From Nostoc sp. TH1S01 (GTDB taxonomy: Bacteria > Cyanobacteriota > Cyanobacteriia > Cyanobacteriales > Nostocaceae): a DNA stretch of 64,000 nt. How positions within the stretch are numbered: position 1 is the first letter of the stretch; each line of letters opens with the position of its first letter. The DNA is taken from the NCBI GenBank assembly GCA_018993265.1, contig JAGKSW010000015.1, positions 62,001 through 126,000 on the forward strand, read 5' to 3'. The position numbers were made by a program, and so were the translations under genes. The notes below the pieces were generated by a model, which searched no databases, was not told the DNA's origin, and saw only the letters and a list, made by a program, of their open reading frames with translations. Positions 1 through 9,008 of the stretch are shown here, piece after piece.

Positions 1-2
1 AT

Positions 3-380
3 ATTCGCATAATCAGCATTGTCGGTCGCTTTTTAGAACACTCCCGCATCTATTATTTTTACAACAATGGCCAAGAAGAAATCTATATCGGTAGTGCTGA
101 CTGGATGCGCCGCAACTTAGATCGGCGAGTGGAAGTAATTACACCAATTAAAGATCAAGATATTGCCAAAGATTTGCAAGAAATCTTAGGAATTATGCTG
201 GCAGATAATCGCCAAGCTTGGGAATTACAAGCTGATGGAACTTATATCCAACGCCGTCCTGGTGATGATTGCCCAGAAGCTAATTCACAAATAACTCTGA
301 TGAATATGGCACTGCGTTCTACAGGCGTAACTCCAAATTTGCTAGATTCTCAAAAAAGTCTTTCTTACACTGATAACTAG
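3..380 (+). CDS. ppk1: Polyphosphate kinase 1, C-terminal end (partial)
   Basis: Reading from position 3 without a start codon, the frame gives a peptide matching the C-terminal catalytic domain of PPK1, including the stretches SIVGRFLEHSR and YIGSADWMRRNLDRRVE. PPK1 makes long-chain polyphosphate from ATP and also runs in reverse. The N-terminal part, with the catalytic histidine, lies outside the window. The ATG at 105 is internal and not the true start. The tail after the catalytic core has about 60 residues and ends at TAG/378-380. Confidence 0.93.
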   Translation: MRIISIVGRFLEHSRIYYFYNNGQEEIYIGSADWMRRNLDRRVEVITPIKDQDIAKDLQEILGIMLADNRQAWELQADGTYIQRRPGDDCPEANSQITLMNMALRSTGVTPNLLDSQKSLSYTDN

Positions 381-538
381 TAAAAATTTGATTTTTTTAG
401 CAAACTTTAATTTTTTCAGATTTTATCTATATGAATTGGTTGATAAAACAGGAGTTATTCAACCATAAGATAGAGTAATTATCTGGACTAGCTCTCATAA
501 ACTATAGACATTGTTGTCACTAATTTTTCTTCCCTTGA

Positions 539-955
539 ATGTTAATGCTCTCCTGTGAGTCTTCTGCGTTACGCGTTCTTGTAGTTGATGACCACGAACT
601 GACTCGTTTAACCCTGCAATTGGCTTTTTCTTGTCAAGAGAATATTCAAGTTGTCGGGTTAGCTAGTAACGGTCAAGAAGCTATAGAAATGGTTCAAAGC
701 TGTCAGCCTGATGTGATTGTTTTAGATTTACAAATGCCCATCATGGATGGTTGGAGTGCTTCTAGTGAAATTAAAGCCATTTCTCCCGATACCCAGATAC
801 TTGCTTACTCCTCCGTAGAAGAGGCTAATTCTCCCCGCGCAATGGGAATGGCTAATTTTGATGATTTTTGTAAAAAAGATGTATCGACAACCGAACTTGT
901 CGCTTTAGTCAGACAATTAGGCCACCGTAGAGGAGATAGTGAAATTGTCCGCTAA
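539..955 (+). CDS. Receiver-only response regulator
   Basis: 138-residue stand-alone REC domain. The acidic pair is D17-D18 (VVDDHE), the phospho-acceptor is D63 in VLDLQMP, the switch Ser/Thr is near S91 and the conserved Lys is at 112-113. There is no output domain, so it probably acts by protein contact or phosphotransfer. No kinase gene is adjacent. A second ATG two codons downstream (545) is an equally possible start. A stem-loop with a T tract follows at 1035-1079. Confidence 0.85.
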   Translation: MLMLSCESSALRVLVVDDHELTRLTLQLAFSCQENIQVVGLASNGQEAIEMVQSCQPDVIVLDLQMPIMDGWSASSEIKAISPDTQILAYSSVEEANSPRAMGMANFDDFCKKDVSTTELVALVRQLGHRRGDSEIVR

Positions 956-1034
956 ACCTTGCAGCAAAATTAATGGCACATTGGCTTAGGGTTGGCTCAG
1001 TTCTGGAGAGTTGATAATATTCTACTATTAAGAA

Positions 1035-1079
1035 GCGTCGGCATAACTCTTGGTTATCAGAGATACCGACGCAATTTTT
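1035..1079 (+). terminator. Rho-independent-type terminator
   Basis: GCGTCGG (1035-1041) pairs with CCGACGC (1066-1072); there is further imperfect pairing inside, and AATTTTT follows. It lies downstream of the receiver gene and just ahead of the convergent small gene at 1088-1270. Confidence 0.7.
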
Positions 1080-1087
1080 AGTGCAAA

Positions 1088-1270
1088 TTAATTATTTCCT
1101 GTTTCTGGAATAGTACGTTTATATTCATCAATTAAGTCATCTAGTTCTTCTAAAGCCTGATTGACATCAACTCTCAAAGTTCCTAAGTTTGGCTGTTCTA
1201 AAAGACTTAAAAGGTATTCGCGTTTGCTTTGAACTGCTGCAATTCGCTCTTTGATAGTTTGTAAATCCAT
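1088..1270 (-). CDS. Small conserved-type hypothetical protein, coiled coil
   Basis: 60 residues, highly charged and heptad-like (MDLQTIKERIAAVQSKREYLLSLLEQ...), predicted mostly helical. I do not recognise a named family. It lies convergent to the receiver gene across the terminator at 1035-1079. It is short but has normal cyanobacterial codon use and a plausible ATG start, so I regard it as likely real. An overlapping longer frame on the same strand (1167-1391) has unnatural composition and was rejected. Confidence 0.55.
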   Translation of the reverse strand: MDLQTIKERIAAVQSKREYLLSLLEQPNLGTLRVDVNQALEELDDLIDEYKRTIPETGNN

Positions 1271-1482
1271 TGTTTGTCTGCCTTTTATTAACTACAGTCC
1301 AGTTTAAAGTTAACGCAAAACAGGGGAAAGCTTGATCAACTAGCCAAAAGTTGTCGCCCCTTGAACTACGTAAGTTATGAAGCATCAACAATTTCAGTTT
1401 TTAAGTTGTTGGGCTTCCATCATCTGTGACACATAGCCGATGATAATAAAACTAATGCGTTCATAAATATTATCTTCTGCTC

Positions 1483-2028
1483 ATGTTACGCCAAATATCT
1501 TTGGGAACTCTAGGTTTAACCGTTGGTAGCATATTAACTATTATCGGCTTCATCGCCTATGCTGCTAATAATGCCACACTCAATCTTGTTGGTTTTTTTT
1601 ATGGTTTTCCCCTGTTATTAGGGGGACTAGCACTCAAAGCCAATGAACTTAAACCAATACCCTTCAGCCAAATCACAAAACAAACCGTATTATCTCTGCG
1701 TCAACAGCAAGCAACTGTCACGCAAAATAAAATCCGCAAAGACATCACTCGGTATTGTTACGGTCAAGATGCTCACTTGGATGGCGCTCTCTCTTACTTA
1801 GGTCTCAGTCCCTCTGATGAAGAAAGACCAACTGTTACAGGTTTAAGAGAAGAAGATACTAATGGCGCTTACACCTTAATTTTAGAATTCGATTCTCCAT
1901 TTGTACCGATTAATGTTTGGCAAGAAAAACGAGAAAAAATGACTAGTTATTTTGGCCCTGGAGTAGAAGTTGAAATTACTCAGCCAGAAGAAGATAAAAT
2001 TGAGTTGGCCTTAGTTACTATTCAATAG
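1483..2028 (+). CDS. DUF2854 family membrane protein
   Basis: 181 residues. The N-terminus (about 1-60) contains two hydrophobic helices (LGLTVGSILTIIGFIAYAA and LVGFFYGFPLLLGGLALKA), followed by a soluble C-terminal domain. The pattern matches the DUF2854 family, found in cyanobacteria and plant plastids and therefore probably thylakoid-associated; its function is unknown. Starts at ATG 1483. It is convergent with the Crr7-like gene, with inverted GGTCAATAGTC repeats between them. Confidence 0.8.
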   Translation: MLRQISLGTLGLTVGSILTIIGFIAYAANNATLNLVGFFYGFPLLLGGLALKANELKPIPFSQITKQTVLSLRQQQATVTQNKIRKDITRYCYGQDAHLDGALSYLGLSPSDEERPTVTGLREEDTNGAYTLILEFDSPFVPINVWQEKREKMTSYFGPGVEVEITQPEEDKIELALVTIQ

Positions 2029-2032
2029 TAAT

Positions 2033-2120
2033 TGGTCAATAGTCAAATAGGTATCAAGCAATCAAGTTCAGTTAAAAGCATTGCTATTGAATCTTGACTT
2101 TGGACTATTGACTATTGACC
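2033..2120. repeat. Inverted short repeats between convergent genes
   Basis: GGTCAATAGTC at about 2034-2044 is repeated inverted as GACTATTGACC (about 2110-2120), with extra TTGACT copies. These are the heptamer-like repeats typical of heterocystous cyanobacteria. Their placement between two convergent stop codons suggests a bidirectional transcript end. Confidence 0.55.
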
Positions 2121-2125
2121 AAAAA

Positions 2126-2386
2126 TCATTTTTCTAATCGAACTGCATACCACTGCAAATATTTACCAATTCCAACATCTAACTCACAACTAGTATCAAT
2201 GAGATATTGGACTTTAGCTTCCAAAGAATCAATATTTTGTAAATCTGGTGGTAAATCTTGATAATTAATTGTTTGCAAAATTGTCTTCAGCTTTTCAAAT
2301 AACTCTGATGCTGTCAGAAATTGTTCTGGTTGATTAGTTTCTAACACCACAAAGTTATCTTGTTGATACATTAAAGAGTCTGGCAT
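2126..2386 (-). CDS. Crr7-like protein (NDH-1 assembly family)
   Basis: 86 residues matching the chlororespiratory-reduction 7 family: MPDSLMYQQDNFVVLET at the N-terminus and a C-terminus ending in KYLQWYAVRLEK. In plants CRR7 is needed for assembly of the chloroplast NDH complex; in cyanobacteria the role is less clear but the family is conserved. Length is normal. It is expected to be cytoplasmic or at the thylakoid surface. Confidence 0.8.
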   Translation of the reverse strand: MPDSLMYQQDNFVVLETNQPEQFLTASELFEKLKTILQTINYQDLPPDLQNIDSLEAKVQYLIDTSCELDVGIGKYLQWYAVRLEK

Positions 2387-3311
2387 AGCTGCAATTGAGT
2401 TAATTTAAATTTGTTTTTATTAAAAATTTATCTTCAAAAAGATTGGTTAAATAAATTTTTACTAAAGTGTGCCTTCATACATTCTAGGTTGTAAATTAGG
2501 ATTATTTAATAACTGTATCGCTCTATTTGGTGTTATTCACCATTTATTTAAATTGAAATCAGGAATTTTACTTAACTCTAAATTTAACTGGCCTCTAAAT
2601 TATCAAGTTTATTATACAACTTGATATTAACCTTATGTAATTTATGTAATTACCCAGCAATTTAAATGGGTGAAGTTTAGCTATAGGTATAACTAAAACA
2701 TCGTCAAGCAGTTGTCAGATTTAGGGTTAGCTATTTTCTCGGCAATATTTTTTAATTGCTGAAAATCTCCTCAGTATGTGTCTAATGTCACTTTATATTT
2801 GAAGAAGCATAGTACAGATTTGAAGTTTTGCTCAAAATAGTAATTACACTTTATCACTAGGGAAATATAAATATAAGACTTCCTGGCAAAACTAGAGCTA
2901 GCTTACTAAAAATTACTTTTTTATTTTCAGTAAATTGTGTATGAAACTAATTTATCTAAACTTTTATTTGCTGAAGCTCAATCAATATTCTCTTATCCAA
3001 AAAAAATTAATTGAGCAGTTAGACAGCTTGGCTATCAAATTTTTGGATTTGATGGAACTGGGATGCGATGGCACTCTCAATTGCCAGTCAGACAGATTGT
3101 GGCATCAGACAGTGGTATTAACAAGCACTTACTCAACAGGTAGACCATTGCAGGACTTCCAACTTTTACTGCGGTCATAAACTTTAAGTTAGTCGCTGTT
3201 CAGTAGGATTTACTGTCACAAAATCTTGCTCATTGGCTACTGTTTTGTGTTTAATAGGCTTTCTCAAGCTTATTCCTCGTCGATACTTTCATTTTCTGTG
3301 GAACGCAATTC
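2387..3311. other. AT-rich intergenic region
   Basis: About 925 bases with low GC content. The only open frame (2935-3180, starting TTG or ATG 2941) has no visible ribosome-binding site and no recognisable family. I see no RNA gene or clear terminator here. The 5' end of the receiver-GGDEF transcript is probably in the right part. Confidence 0.4.
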
Positions 3312-4334
3312 ATGTCAGGCTTAAGCCCATTTTCTCTTCCTAAACAACCTCCAGTAATTCTGGTGGCTGATGATGATAAGACCATCCGCGTGCTTTTGCG
3401 TGAAGCTATGGAACAAGAAGGCTATCGAGTTGTTGAGGTTGCAGATGGCAAGCAGTGTTTAGATGCCTATGAGACTGTCAAGCCAGACATAGTATTGCTA
3501 GATGCAATCATGCCCGTAATGGATGGCTTTACTTGTTGTAAACACTTACTCCAAATTGCCAGAAATAATCTCATGTCAGCATTGGCAAATCTTGATACTG
3601 ATTCTGCTACAGGCAACACTGTAATCTCTAAATTATGGGAACGCACGCCCATATTAATGATTACAAGTTTGGATGATGCAGAGTCTGTAGACCGAGCCTT
3701 TGAAGCAGGTGCATCTGATTATATTACCAAGCCAATTCACTGGGCAGTTTTGCGCCAGCGTTTACGTCGTCTGCTACAACAAGCGCAAGTCTACAAACAG
3801 TTAGAAGCAGCCAACCTCGCTTTACAACAACTTGCTAATGTTGATGGCTTAACTGGTCTGGCTAATCGCCGCCGTTTTGATGAATATCTCAATACACAAT
3901 GGATTAATCTGGTACAAGAAGAATCTCCTCTGTCATTAATTTTATGTGATATCGATTATTTCAAATTTTATAACGATCAATATGGTCATCCGGCTGGAGA
4001 TGTTTGTTTGCAAAGGGTAGGTGCTGTTTTGAGCAAAAATGCACAAAAACATCACGATTTAGTAGCACGTTACGGTGGCGAAGAATTTGCTGTAATTATG
4101 CCTAATACCCACGCATCTGGTGCATTTCATGTAGCTACAGCAATGCAAACTGGTGTCAAAAACTTACAAATTATTCATGATGCTTCTGCTGTGAATGAGT
4201 TTGTCACTTTGAGTATCGGCGTAGCTACTCTGATTCCTACATGGGAGTCCTCGCCTTCTGATTTGATTGTGGCCGCAGATAAAGCACTTTACACAGCAAA
4301 GGCAGAAGGGCGTAATCGAATTATTCTGAGATAA
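3312..4334 (+). CDS. Response regulator with GGDEF diguanylate cyclase domain
   Basis: 340 residues. The N-terminal receiver has acidic residues near D20-D22, phospho-acceptor D64 in LLDAIMP and Lys near 140. It carries an insertion of roughly 25-30 residues (about 83-110) not found in minimal receivers. The C-terminal GGDEF domain starts near VDGLTGLANRR (178) and has an intact GGEEF signature at 255-259, so c-di-GMP synthesis is expected. The inhibitory I-site position reads KHHD (246-249) instead of RxxD, so product feedback inhibition may be weak or absent. No cognate kinase is adjacent. Confidence 0.92.
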   Translation: MSGLSPFSLPKQPPVILVADDDKTIRVLLREAMEQEGYRVVEVADGKQCLDAYETVKPDIVLLDAIMPVMDGFTCCKHLLQIARNNLMSALANLDTDSATGNTVISKLWERTPILMITSLDDAESVDRAFEAGASDYITKPIHWAVLRQRLRRLLQQAQVYKQLEAANLALQQLANVDGLTGLANRRRFDEYLNTQWINLVQEESPLSLILCDIDYFKFYNDQYGHPAGDVCLQRVGAVLSKNAQKHHDLVARYGGEEFAVIMPNTHASGAFHVATAMQTGVKNLQIIHDASAVNEFVTLSIGVATLIPTWESSPSDLIVAADKALYTAKAEGRNRIILR

Positions 4335-4359
4335 AGCAGGGAATAGAATTAACAGTTTT

Positions 4360-4425
4360 TGTAGAGACGTTGTATACAACGTCTCTACAGGATTTCTATA
4401 GTGCAGTCTCTAATAGAATTGGTAT
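4360..4425 (-). repeat. Dispersed palindromic repeat, copy 1
   Basis: 4360-4389 is a perfect 30-base palindrome (half-site TGTAGAGACGTTGTA). It is followed by a flank ending in AATTGGTAT. A second copy lies in opposite orientation at 15889-15955 with the same flank (ATACCAATT...CTGCACT...AAATCC). The unit of about 66 bases is therefore a dispersed repeat and not just a terminator. Confidence 0.8.
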
Positions 4426-4461
4426 AACTGCTATGGCTATAAAAATAATGAATAACAATAC

Positions 4462-4486
4462 AAAAAAAGAAGCCTATTTAGGCTTC
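4462..4486 (-). terminator. Terminator of the ribosomal protein cluster
   Basis: On the minus strand GAAGCC (4486-4481), loop TAAATA, GGCTTC (4474-4469), then seven T residues (4468-4462). It lies about 30 bases downstream of the rplL stop codon. Confidence 0.9.
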
Positions 4487-4515
4487 TTAATTAAAAACTA
4501 GTATTGAAACTGTAA

Positions 4516-4908
4516 CTATTTAACGGTAACTTTACCGCCAGCTTCTTCAATCCGTTTCTTAGCATCTTCAGCAGCTTCTTTAGCGATCGCTTCTTTGATT
4601 GGCTTAGGAGCAGCTTCTACCAAGTCTTTAGCTTCTTTCAAACCTAGACCAGTCAATTCCCGGACAATCTTCAGTACGGCAATCTTCTTGTCAGCAGGAA
4701 CAGATTCTAAAATTACGTCAAACTCGGTTTTTTCTTCTACTGGTTCAGCCGCAGCCGCAGCACCAGGAGCAGCCATCATCATCATGCCACCAGCAGGTGC
4801 AGCAGCACTTACGCCAAAAGCTTCTTCAATTTGCTTAACTAATTCAGCCGCTTCTAGCAAGGTCAAGGATTTTAACTGTTCTAGAATGTTATCGGTTGTA
4901 GCAGACAT
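4516..4908 (-). CDS. rplL: Ribosomal protein bL12 (L7/L12)
   Basis: 130 residues. It has the N-terminal dimerisation region, an Ala/Gly/Met-rich hinge (about 35-55) and the C-terminal globular domain with the conserved segment [17 protein letters not shown]. It forms the ribosomal stalk with L10 and recruits translation GTPases. Last gene of the cluster, directly followed by a strong terminator. rpoB does not follow, as is usual in cyanobacteria. Confidence 0.98.
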   Translation of the reverse strand: MSATTDNILEQLKSLTLLEAAELVKQIEEAFGVSAAAPAGGMMMMAAPGAAAAAEPVEEKTEFDVILESVPADKKIAVLKIVRELTGLGLKEAKDLVEAAPKPIKEAIAKEAAEDAKKRIEEAGGKVTVK

Positions 4909-5087
4909 TGATGTAACTCCGTAATTTTTGATTAGTTATGAGTGATTTGTCCTTCGTCATTCGTCACTTGTGATTACCACTGACTATTGACTCTTGACTA
5001 AAGAAGTCTAAAGAATGAAAAACTCAGTAAATAAACCACTTTTTTATATTTGGCTCATTTCACACTTCACACTTCATACTTCATTCT

Positions 5088-5627
5088 TTATTCAGCCGCG
5101 CTTCCTTGTTCTTTGTCAGCCACAGCTTGCAAAGCACGAGCCAAACCACCAGGAACTTCGTTGATACCCACAGCAATTTTGGTAGCCAATGCGTTGATAG
5201 CTCCAGCAATTTGACCCATGAGTTGTTCTTTAGATGGCAAGTCTCCTAAAGCCTTGACATCTGCTTCTTTCAGCAGACGGCCTTCCATAACACCGCCACG
5301 CATTTCTGTTTTTTTGGTGGCTTTTTGGAAGTCTTGGTAAGCCTTAATTGCTGAAGAGAAATCTTCTTTAACTAACAAAAAGGCAGAAGAGCCTTTCAGC
5401 AACTCGGACATTGGTTGCCATTTTTCGTCCTCTTTAATGGCAATACCCATTAAGGTATTTTTTGTTACTTTACAAGTAGTGCCAGTTGGACGTAGCCGCC
5501 GCCGTAAATCTGTGATTTCGGCAACTGTTAGCCCTTGGTATTCAATTACCAGTGCTAAAGTTGACTCACTCAAAGATTGTTTGAGGTCAGCTACTATTTC
5601 TTGTTTGTTTTCTATCGTTCTACCCAT
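5088..5627 (-). CDS. rplJ: Ribosomal protein uL10
   Basis: 179 residues. N-terminal rRNA-binding domain ([19 protein letters not shown]...[18 protein letters not shown]) and a C-terminal helix that carries L7/L12 dimers. Separated from rplL by about 180 bases of repeat-like spacer. Preceded by a structured leader (about 5640-5810) that probably mediates L10 autoregulation. Confidence 0.97.
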   Translation of the reverse strand: MGRTIENKQEIVADLKQSLSESTLALVIEYQGLTVAEITDLRRRLRPTGTTCKVTKNTLMGIAIKEDEKWQPMSELLKGSSAFLLVKEDFSSAIKAYQDFQKATKKTEMRGGVMEGRLLKEADVKALGDLPSKEQLMGQIAGAINALATKIAVGINEVPGGLARALQAVADKEQGSAAE

Positions 5628-5639
5628 CTTGTTTCACCT

Positions 5640-5815
5640 CCAAGGGCAAAATCAGCGATTTCCCTGTTTGTGTGTTCTAGTTCTGACCAACCAAAAACAA
5701 TAAACCCCAGTTTTTTAACCGGGGTTTCGCAGCAAAACTCTTGACGCTGTAGCGCCTACACCTTGTGGGTAGTACTTCAGGCAATGAGAGTTTTTACCTC
5801 GGCAGGATATTAAGC
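5640..5815 (-). promoter_or_regulatory. Ribosomal protein L10 leader with attenuator hairpin
   Basis: Between rplA and rplJ the minus strand carries a structured region. At the rplJ-proximal end a strong hairpin pairs AAACCCC (5727-5721) with GGGGTTT (5708-5702), followed by ATTGTTTTTGG. The upstream part contains complementary arms around CAAGAGTTTTGC and AAAAACTCTCATTGCC. Position and architecture match the L10 leader family, where free L10(L12) complex binds the mRNA and represses rplJL. The class is inferred from position; I did not fold it by computation. Confidence 0.65.
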
Positions 5816-5937
5816 TATTTGCACCTGCTGTCTCCGGTTTGAACTATTTAGTTTTAAGGGAGTGGTGAGTTTGGGATTAGTGAGTAGGTAGGCTTTTCCT
5901 ATCCTACTCCCAACTCCCTATTCCCTATTCCCATTTC

Positions 5938-6654
5938 TTATGCAGCTTCTGTCAGTTTTAAATCTCGTAGAGCATTGATGTCAACTTTAATCGCAGGCCC
6001 CATAGTAGCAGATACATAGAAGCTTCGCCAATAGCGACCTTTTGCTCCAGAAGGACGGTTACGGTCAATTGTTTCTTGCAACGCCTTCAAGTTGACTAAC
6101 AAATCTTCTGGGGAGAAACCTGCCTTACCAAACATAACATGAACAATACCAGTACGGTCAGCCCGGAATTCTAATTTACCAGCTTTGAATTCGGCGATCG
6201 CACTTGCAATGTCAAATGTTACTGTACCACCTTTGGGGGATGGCATCAAACCACGAGGGCCTAGCAATTTACCTAGTTTAGCTACCTGTGGCATGACATC
6301 TGGTGTCGCAATCAACTTATCGAAATCCATCATCCCTTTTTGGATTTCGTCAATTAATTCTTCGGAACCAACTATATCCGCACCAGCGTTGCTTGCTTCT
6401 GTAACCTTTTCACCTCTAGCGATAACTGCTACCCGCACAACTTGTCCTGTACCTTTGGGTAGTGCTACCGTTGTCCGCAACTGTTGGTCTGTATACTTGG
6501 GGTCAATTCCCAGCCGGATGTGCGCTTCGGCGGCTTCGGGGAATTTAGCTGTTGCTGTTTCTTTTAGTAGTGCTAAAGCGTCTAGGGGCGCGTATTCCCT
6601 ATCCTCTACTTTTGCTTGCAGTTCTCGCAAGCGACGCGATACTTTTTTTGTCAT
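5938..6654 (-). CDS. rplA: Ribosomal protein uL1
   Basis: 238 residues, normal length. Conserved segments include [16 protein letters not shown], the central [15 protein letters not shown] and the C-terminal GPAIKVDI. L1 binds 23S rRNA at the E-site stalk and can repress its own mRNA. Follows rplK with a gap of about 140 bases filled by short tandem repeats. Confidence 0.98.
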   Translation of the reverse strand: MTKKVSRRLRELQAKVEDREYAPLDALALLKETATAKFPEAAEAHIRLGIDPKYTDQQLRTTVALPKGTGQVVRVAVIARGEKVTEASNAGADIVGSEELIDEIQKGMMDFDKLIATPDVMPQVAKLGKLLGPRGLMPSPKGGTVTFDIASAIAEFKAGKLEFRADRTGIVHVMFGKAGFSPEDLLVNLKALQETIDRNRPSGAKGRYWRSFYVSATMGPAIKVDINALRDLKLTEAA

Positions 6655-6711
6655 TTTTCTCTCCTGGGGTTAGTGGCGAAGCTGGGCTTCTCCCCCGATA
6701 AATTTTTTTAG

Positions 6712-6792
6712 TAGTGAGTGCTGAGTGCTGAGTGCTGAGTGCGAAGTCATAATATTTTCCTTCTGCCTCTTGCCTTCTGCCTCCTGCCTTCT
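6712..6792. repeat. Short tandem repeats (GTGCTGA and CTTCTGC units)
   Basis: Repeated GTGCTGA units (about 6717-6741) are followed by a CT-rich run of TGCCTTC-like heptamers (about 6760-6792). These are cyanobacterial STRR-type spacers inside the rplK-rplA gap. The same units recur near 38090-38215. Confidence 0.7.
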
Positions 6793-6796
6793 TTTA

Positions 6797-7222
6797 CTAT
6801 TCAGTGATTGTTACGCCCATGTTTCTAGCGGTTCCGGCCACAATGTTCATTGCCGCGTCTATATCGTTGGCGTTGAGGTCGGGTAATTTGGTTTGAGCAA
6901 TTTCTCGCAATTGCGCTTTAGTTATGGAACCAACTTTCTTTTTGTTTGGTTCGTTGGAACCTCTTTCAATTTTCGCAGCTTTGCGAATTAACACTGATGC
7001 TGGCGGGGTTTTAAGTACAAATGTAAAACTACGGTCTTCATAAACCGAGATTTCTACAGGGATAACCATACCAGCTTGGTCGGCTGTTTTGGCGTTGTAC
7101 TCTTTGCAGAACATCATAATGTTAACACCATGTTGACCCAATGCAGGGCCAACTGGTGGTGCTGGGTTGGCTTTTCCAGCGTTCAGGGCCAATTTAATGA
7201 CCGCTACTACTTTTTTCGCCAT
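6797..7222 (-). CDS. rplK: Ribosomal protein uL11
   Basis: 141 residues, full length. The N-terminus has the antibiotic- and factor-binding segment [22 protein letters not shown], followed by the rRNA-binding C-terminal domain ([23 protein letters not shown]...). It binds the GTPase-centre RNA of 23S rRNA. Begins 7 bases after nusG, so the two are co-transcribed. Confidence 0.98.
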   Translation of the reverse strand: MAKKVVAVIKLALNAGKANPAPPVGPALGQHGVNIMMFCKEYNAKTADQAGMVIPVEISVYEDRSFTFVLKTPPASVLIRKAAKIERGSNEPNKKKVGSITKAQLREIAQTKLPDLNANDIDAAMNIVAGTARNMGVTITE

Positions 7223-7228
7223 TGGTAT

Positions 7229-7861
7229 TTAGCTCTGTTTCTCTACCTGATTGAATTCCAATTCAACTGGTGTATCTCGGCCAAAAATCGAGAGCAAGGC
7301 TTTGAGTTTACTACGCTCTGGACTGACTTCAATCACCTCGCCTTCAAAGTCCTTAAATGGGCCAGAAAGCACGACAATTTTATCACCTGTGGCCATGTCA
7401 ATTTTGACAACTGGCTCTTGTTCGGTGGTTTGTTTGAATATCCGCTCTACTTCTGAGTAACTCAGAGGTACTGGTTTAACGTGACCACGACCTTTGGCAC
7501 TGCCACGTTTTTGTTCTGCGCCTACAAAGTTGATCACATGAGAGGTGTTACGCACTACCTGCCATGTATCATCGTTCATAACCATCCGTACTAGCACATA
7601 GCCAGGAAAAACTTTTTCTTCTGTGTGCTGGCGACTGCCATCTTTCCGGATTTTTACAGCTGGCGTATGTGGAATTTCGACTTGAATTATTTTGTCTGCT
7701 ACGTCAAAGGTTTGGATGCGTTGTTCCAAGTTAGTTTTGACGCGTTTTTCACAGCCGGAGGCTACTTGTACTGCATACCACCGCGCTTCTTTAAGCGCCG
7801 CTTCTGCTGTTTCCTCTGGCTGCAAATTTGAGTTAAGTGGGTCGTCTGTTGCAAAAGTCAT
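7229..7861 (-). CDS. nusG: Transcription elongation/antitermination factor NusG
   Basis: 210 residues from ATG 7861. NGN domain (ARWYAVQVASGCEKRVKTNLEQ...VFPGYVLVRM) followed by a KOW domain (GDKIVVLSGPFKDFEGEV). A longer frame opens at 7885, but the ATG at 7861 overlaps the secE stop by one base (TGATG), the usual translational-coupling arrangement, so I chose it. NusG binds RNA polymerase and couples it to NusE or Rho. Confidence 0.97.
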   Translation of the reverse strand: MTFATDDPLNSNLQPEETAEAALKEARWYAVQVASGCEKRVKTNLEQRIQTFDVADKIIQVEIPHTPAVKIRKDGSRQHTEEKVFPGYVLVRMVMNDDTWQVVRNTSHVINFVGAEQKRGSAKGRGHVKPVPLSYSEVERIFKQTTEQEPVVKIDMATGDKIVVLSGPFKDFEGEVIEVSPERSKLKALLSIFGRDTPVELEFNQVEKQS

Positions 7862-8082
7862 CAGAACACCTGTTTTGCTGCCCAAGCAAACAATCCATCC
7901 ACCAAATAAATCAAAGATGCGGAGAGAGTCACCATTAACAGCACGGCTGCTGATTCGCTCACTAGCTGTCTACGACTTGGCCAAACCACTTTTTCAAGTT
8001 CTTCTTTTGTGCCTTGAATAAAGTTTTGAATGTTTAGCCCACCAGTGTTTTCTGGCATTTCAGCTTCATTTTTTTTCGCCAC
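7861..8082 (-). CDS. secE: Preprotein translocase subunit SecE
   Basis: 73 residues: a soluble N-terminus with the amphipathic helix (FIQGTKEELEKVVWPSRRQLVSES), then one transmembrane helix (AAVLLMVTLSASLIYLVDGLFAWA). This is the short single-TM form of SecE that stabilises SecY. Its stop codon overlaps the nusG start. Confidence 0.95.
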   Translation of the reverse strand: MAKKNEAEMPENTGGLNIQNFIQGTKEELEKVVWPSRRQLVSESAAVLLMVTLSASLIYLVDGLFAWAAKQVF

Positions 8083-8271
8083 TGTTGTTTATCCCCCCGT
8101 TTCTTGTACAGCTGTATGTTGCTAATTTTTATCTTACTTTTACAGCTTTGATTCCATCCTGCCGACTTGCAGCAAAAATTTTTAATTATAAAACAATTAT
8201 ACCCGAAATCATCAGCACTAACTACGCTTGGCAGAAGTGCTATTGTTTCGGGTTTTATTTTTGCTTGCGAG

Positions 8272-8344
8272 CGCGCCCTGGAGGACTTGAACCCCCGACA
8301 TCAGGTTTTGGAGACCTGCGTTCTACCAACTGAACTAAGAGCGC
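8272..8344 (-). tRNA. trnW: tRNA-Trp (CCA)
   Basis: 73-base cloverleaf on the minus strand. Acceptor arm GCGCTCT (from 8344) pairs with AGGGCGC, with discriminator G at 8272. The anticodon loop CTCCAAA reads CCA, and the T-arm is GGGGG-TTCAAGT-CCTCC. CCA is not encoded. It lies between rplS and secE, an arrangement common in cyanobacteria. Confidence 0.97.
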
Positions 8345-8441
8345 ACAGGTTGGTTTGGATTCGGTGATTGCGCTGAACTTTTACTTAGTTTAACGCAATT
8401 GCGATTTTTATTGTACATGATTTTTGTCGGGAAAACAACTT

Positions 8442-8457
8442 AGCGGCAAAAGCCGCT
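8442..8457 (-). terminator. Hairpin downstream of rplS
   Basis: AGCGGCAAAAGCCGCT is a compact hairpin just after the rplS stop. On the minus strand it is followed by AAGTTGTTTTCCC, a weak T tract. It may be a partial terminator or an RNA-processing site ahead of the tRNA. Confidence 0.45.
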
Positions 8458-8494
8458 TGTTAATTGAGATTTCTCTCATACCCTGAGCAAAAAA

Positions 8495-8857
8495 TTACAA
8501 AGGACGGTCGAAACGTTGCTTGATCCGGGTGGCTTTACCAACGCGATCGCGCAGGTAATACAGTTTAGCACGACGTACTTTACCACGACGGACAACTTTA
8601 ATGCTGTCGATGCGTGGAGAGTGTAATAAGAACACGCGCTCTACACCTACCCCTTGGAATACACGGCGAACGGTAATAGTTTCGTTAATACCGCCGTTGC
8701 GTTTAGCAATTACAACACCTTCGTAGGGTTGGACGCGGTATTTGTCGCCTTCTTTGATTTTGACACCGACTTTGACTGTATCGCCGACATAAATGTCGGG
8801 CAAGTTAGATTTTATTTGTTCCGCTTCAATGGAGCGGATAATCTCTTGAGCGTTCAT
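8495..8857 (-). CDS. rplS: Ribosomal protein bL19
   Basis: 120 residues, normal length. Conserved blocks: [33 protein letters not shown], a basic region [23 protein letters not shown] and the C-terminal RFDRPL. Located at the 30S-50S interface. First gene of the leftward translation cluster; its promoter is expected in the 8858-9000 divergent region. Confidence 0.98.
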   Translation of the reverse strand: MNAQEIIRSIEAEQIKSNLPDIYVGDTVKVGVKIKEGDKYRVQPYEGVVIAKRNGGINETITVRRVFQGVGVERVFLLHSPRIDSIKVVRRGKVRRAKLYYLRDRVGKATRIKQRFDRPL

Positions 8858-9008
8858 AGCCTATCTGCTTAAAAACCCACAATCATCAATAATAAATCGA
8901 GACTCTGCTTTCAGTCCAGTGATATCTAAAATTTAGACTTTTTCACCGATACGAATATGTAAAAGGGAAAGCTATATTGCATAAACCTTTGCTACAGGTG
9001 TGAGGTGT

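Noticed and set aside
1167-1391. 74-codon minus-strand frame
   Set aside because: Overlaps the better supported coiled-coil gene at 1088-1270 and has atypical composition.
2935-3180. 81-codon open frame (TTG/ATG start)
   Set aside because: No ribosome-binding site, no family resemblance, in AT-rich spacer; could be chance.
8085-8367. Two rightward frames across the tRNA
   Set aside because: They read through the antisense of tRNA-Trp; typical spurious frames.
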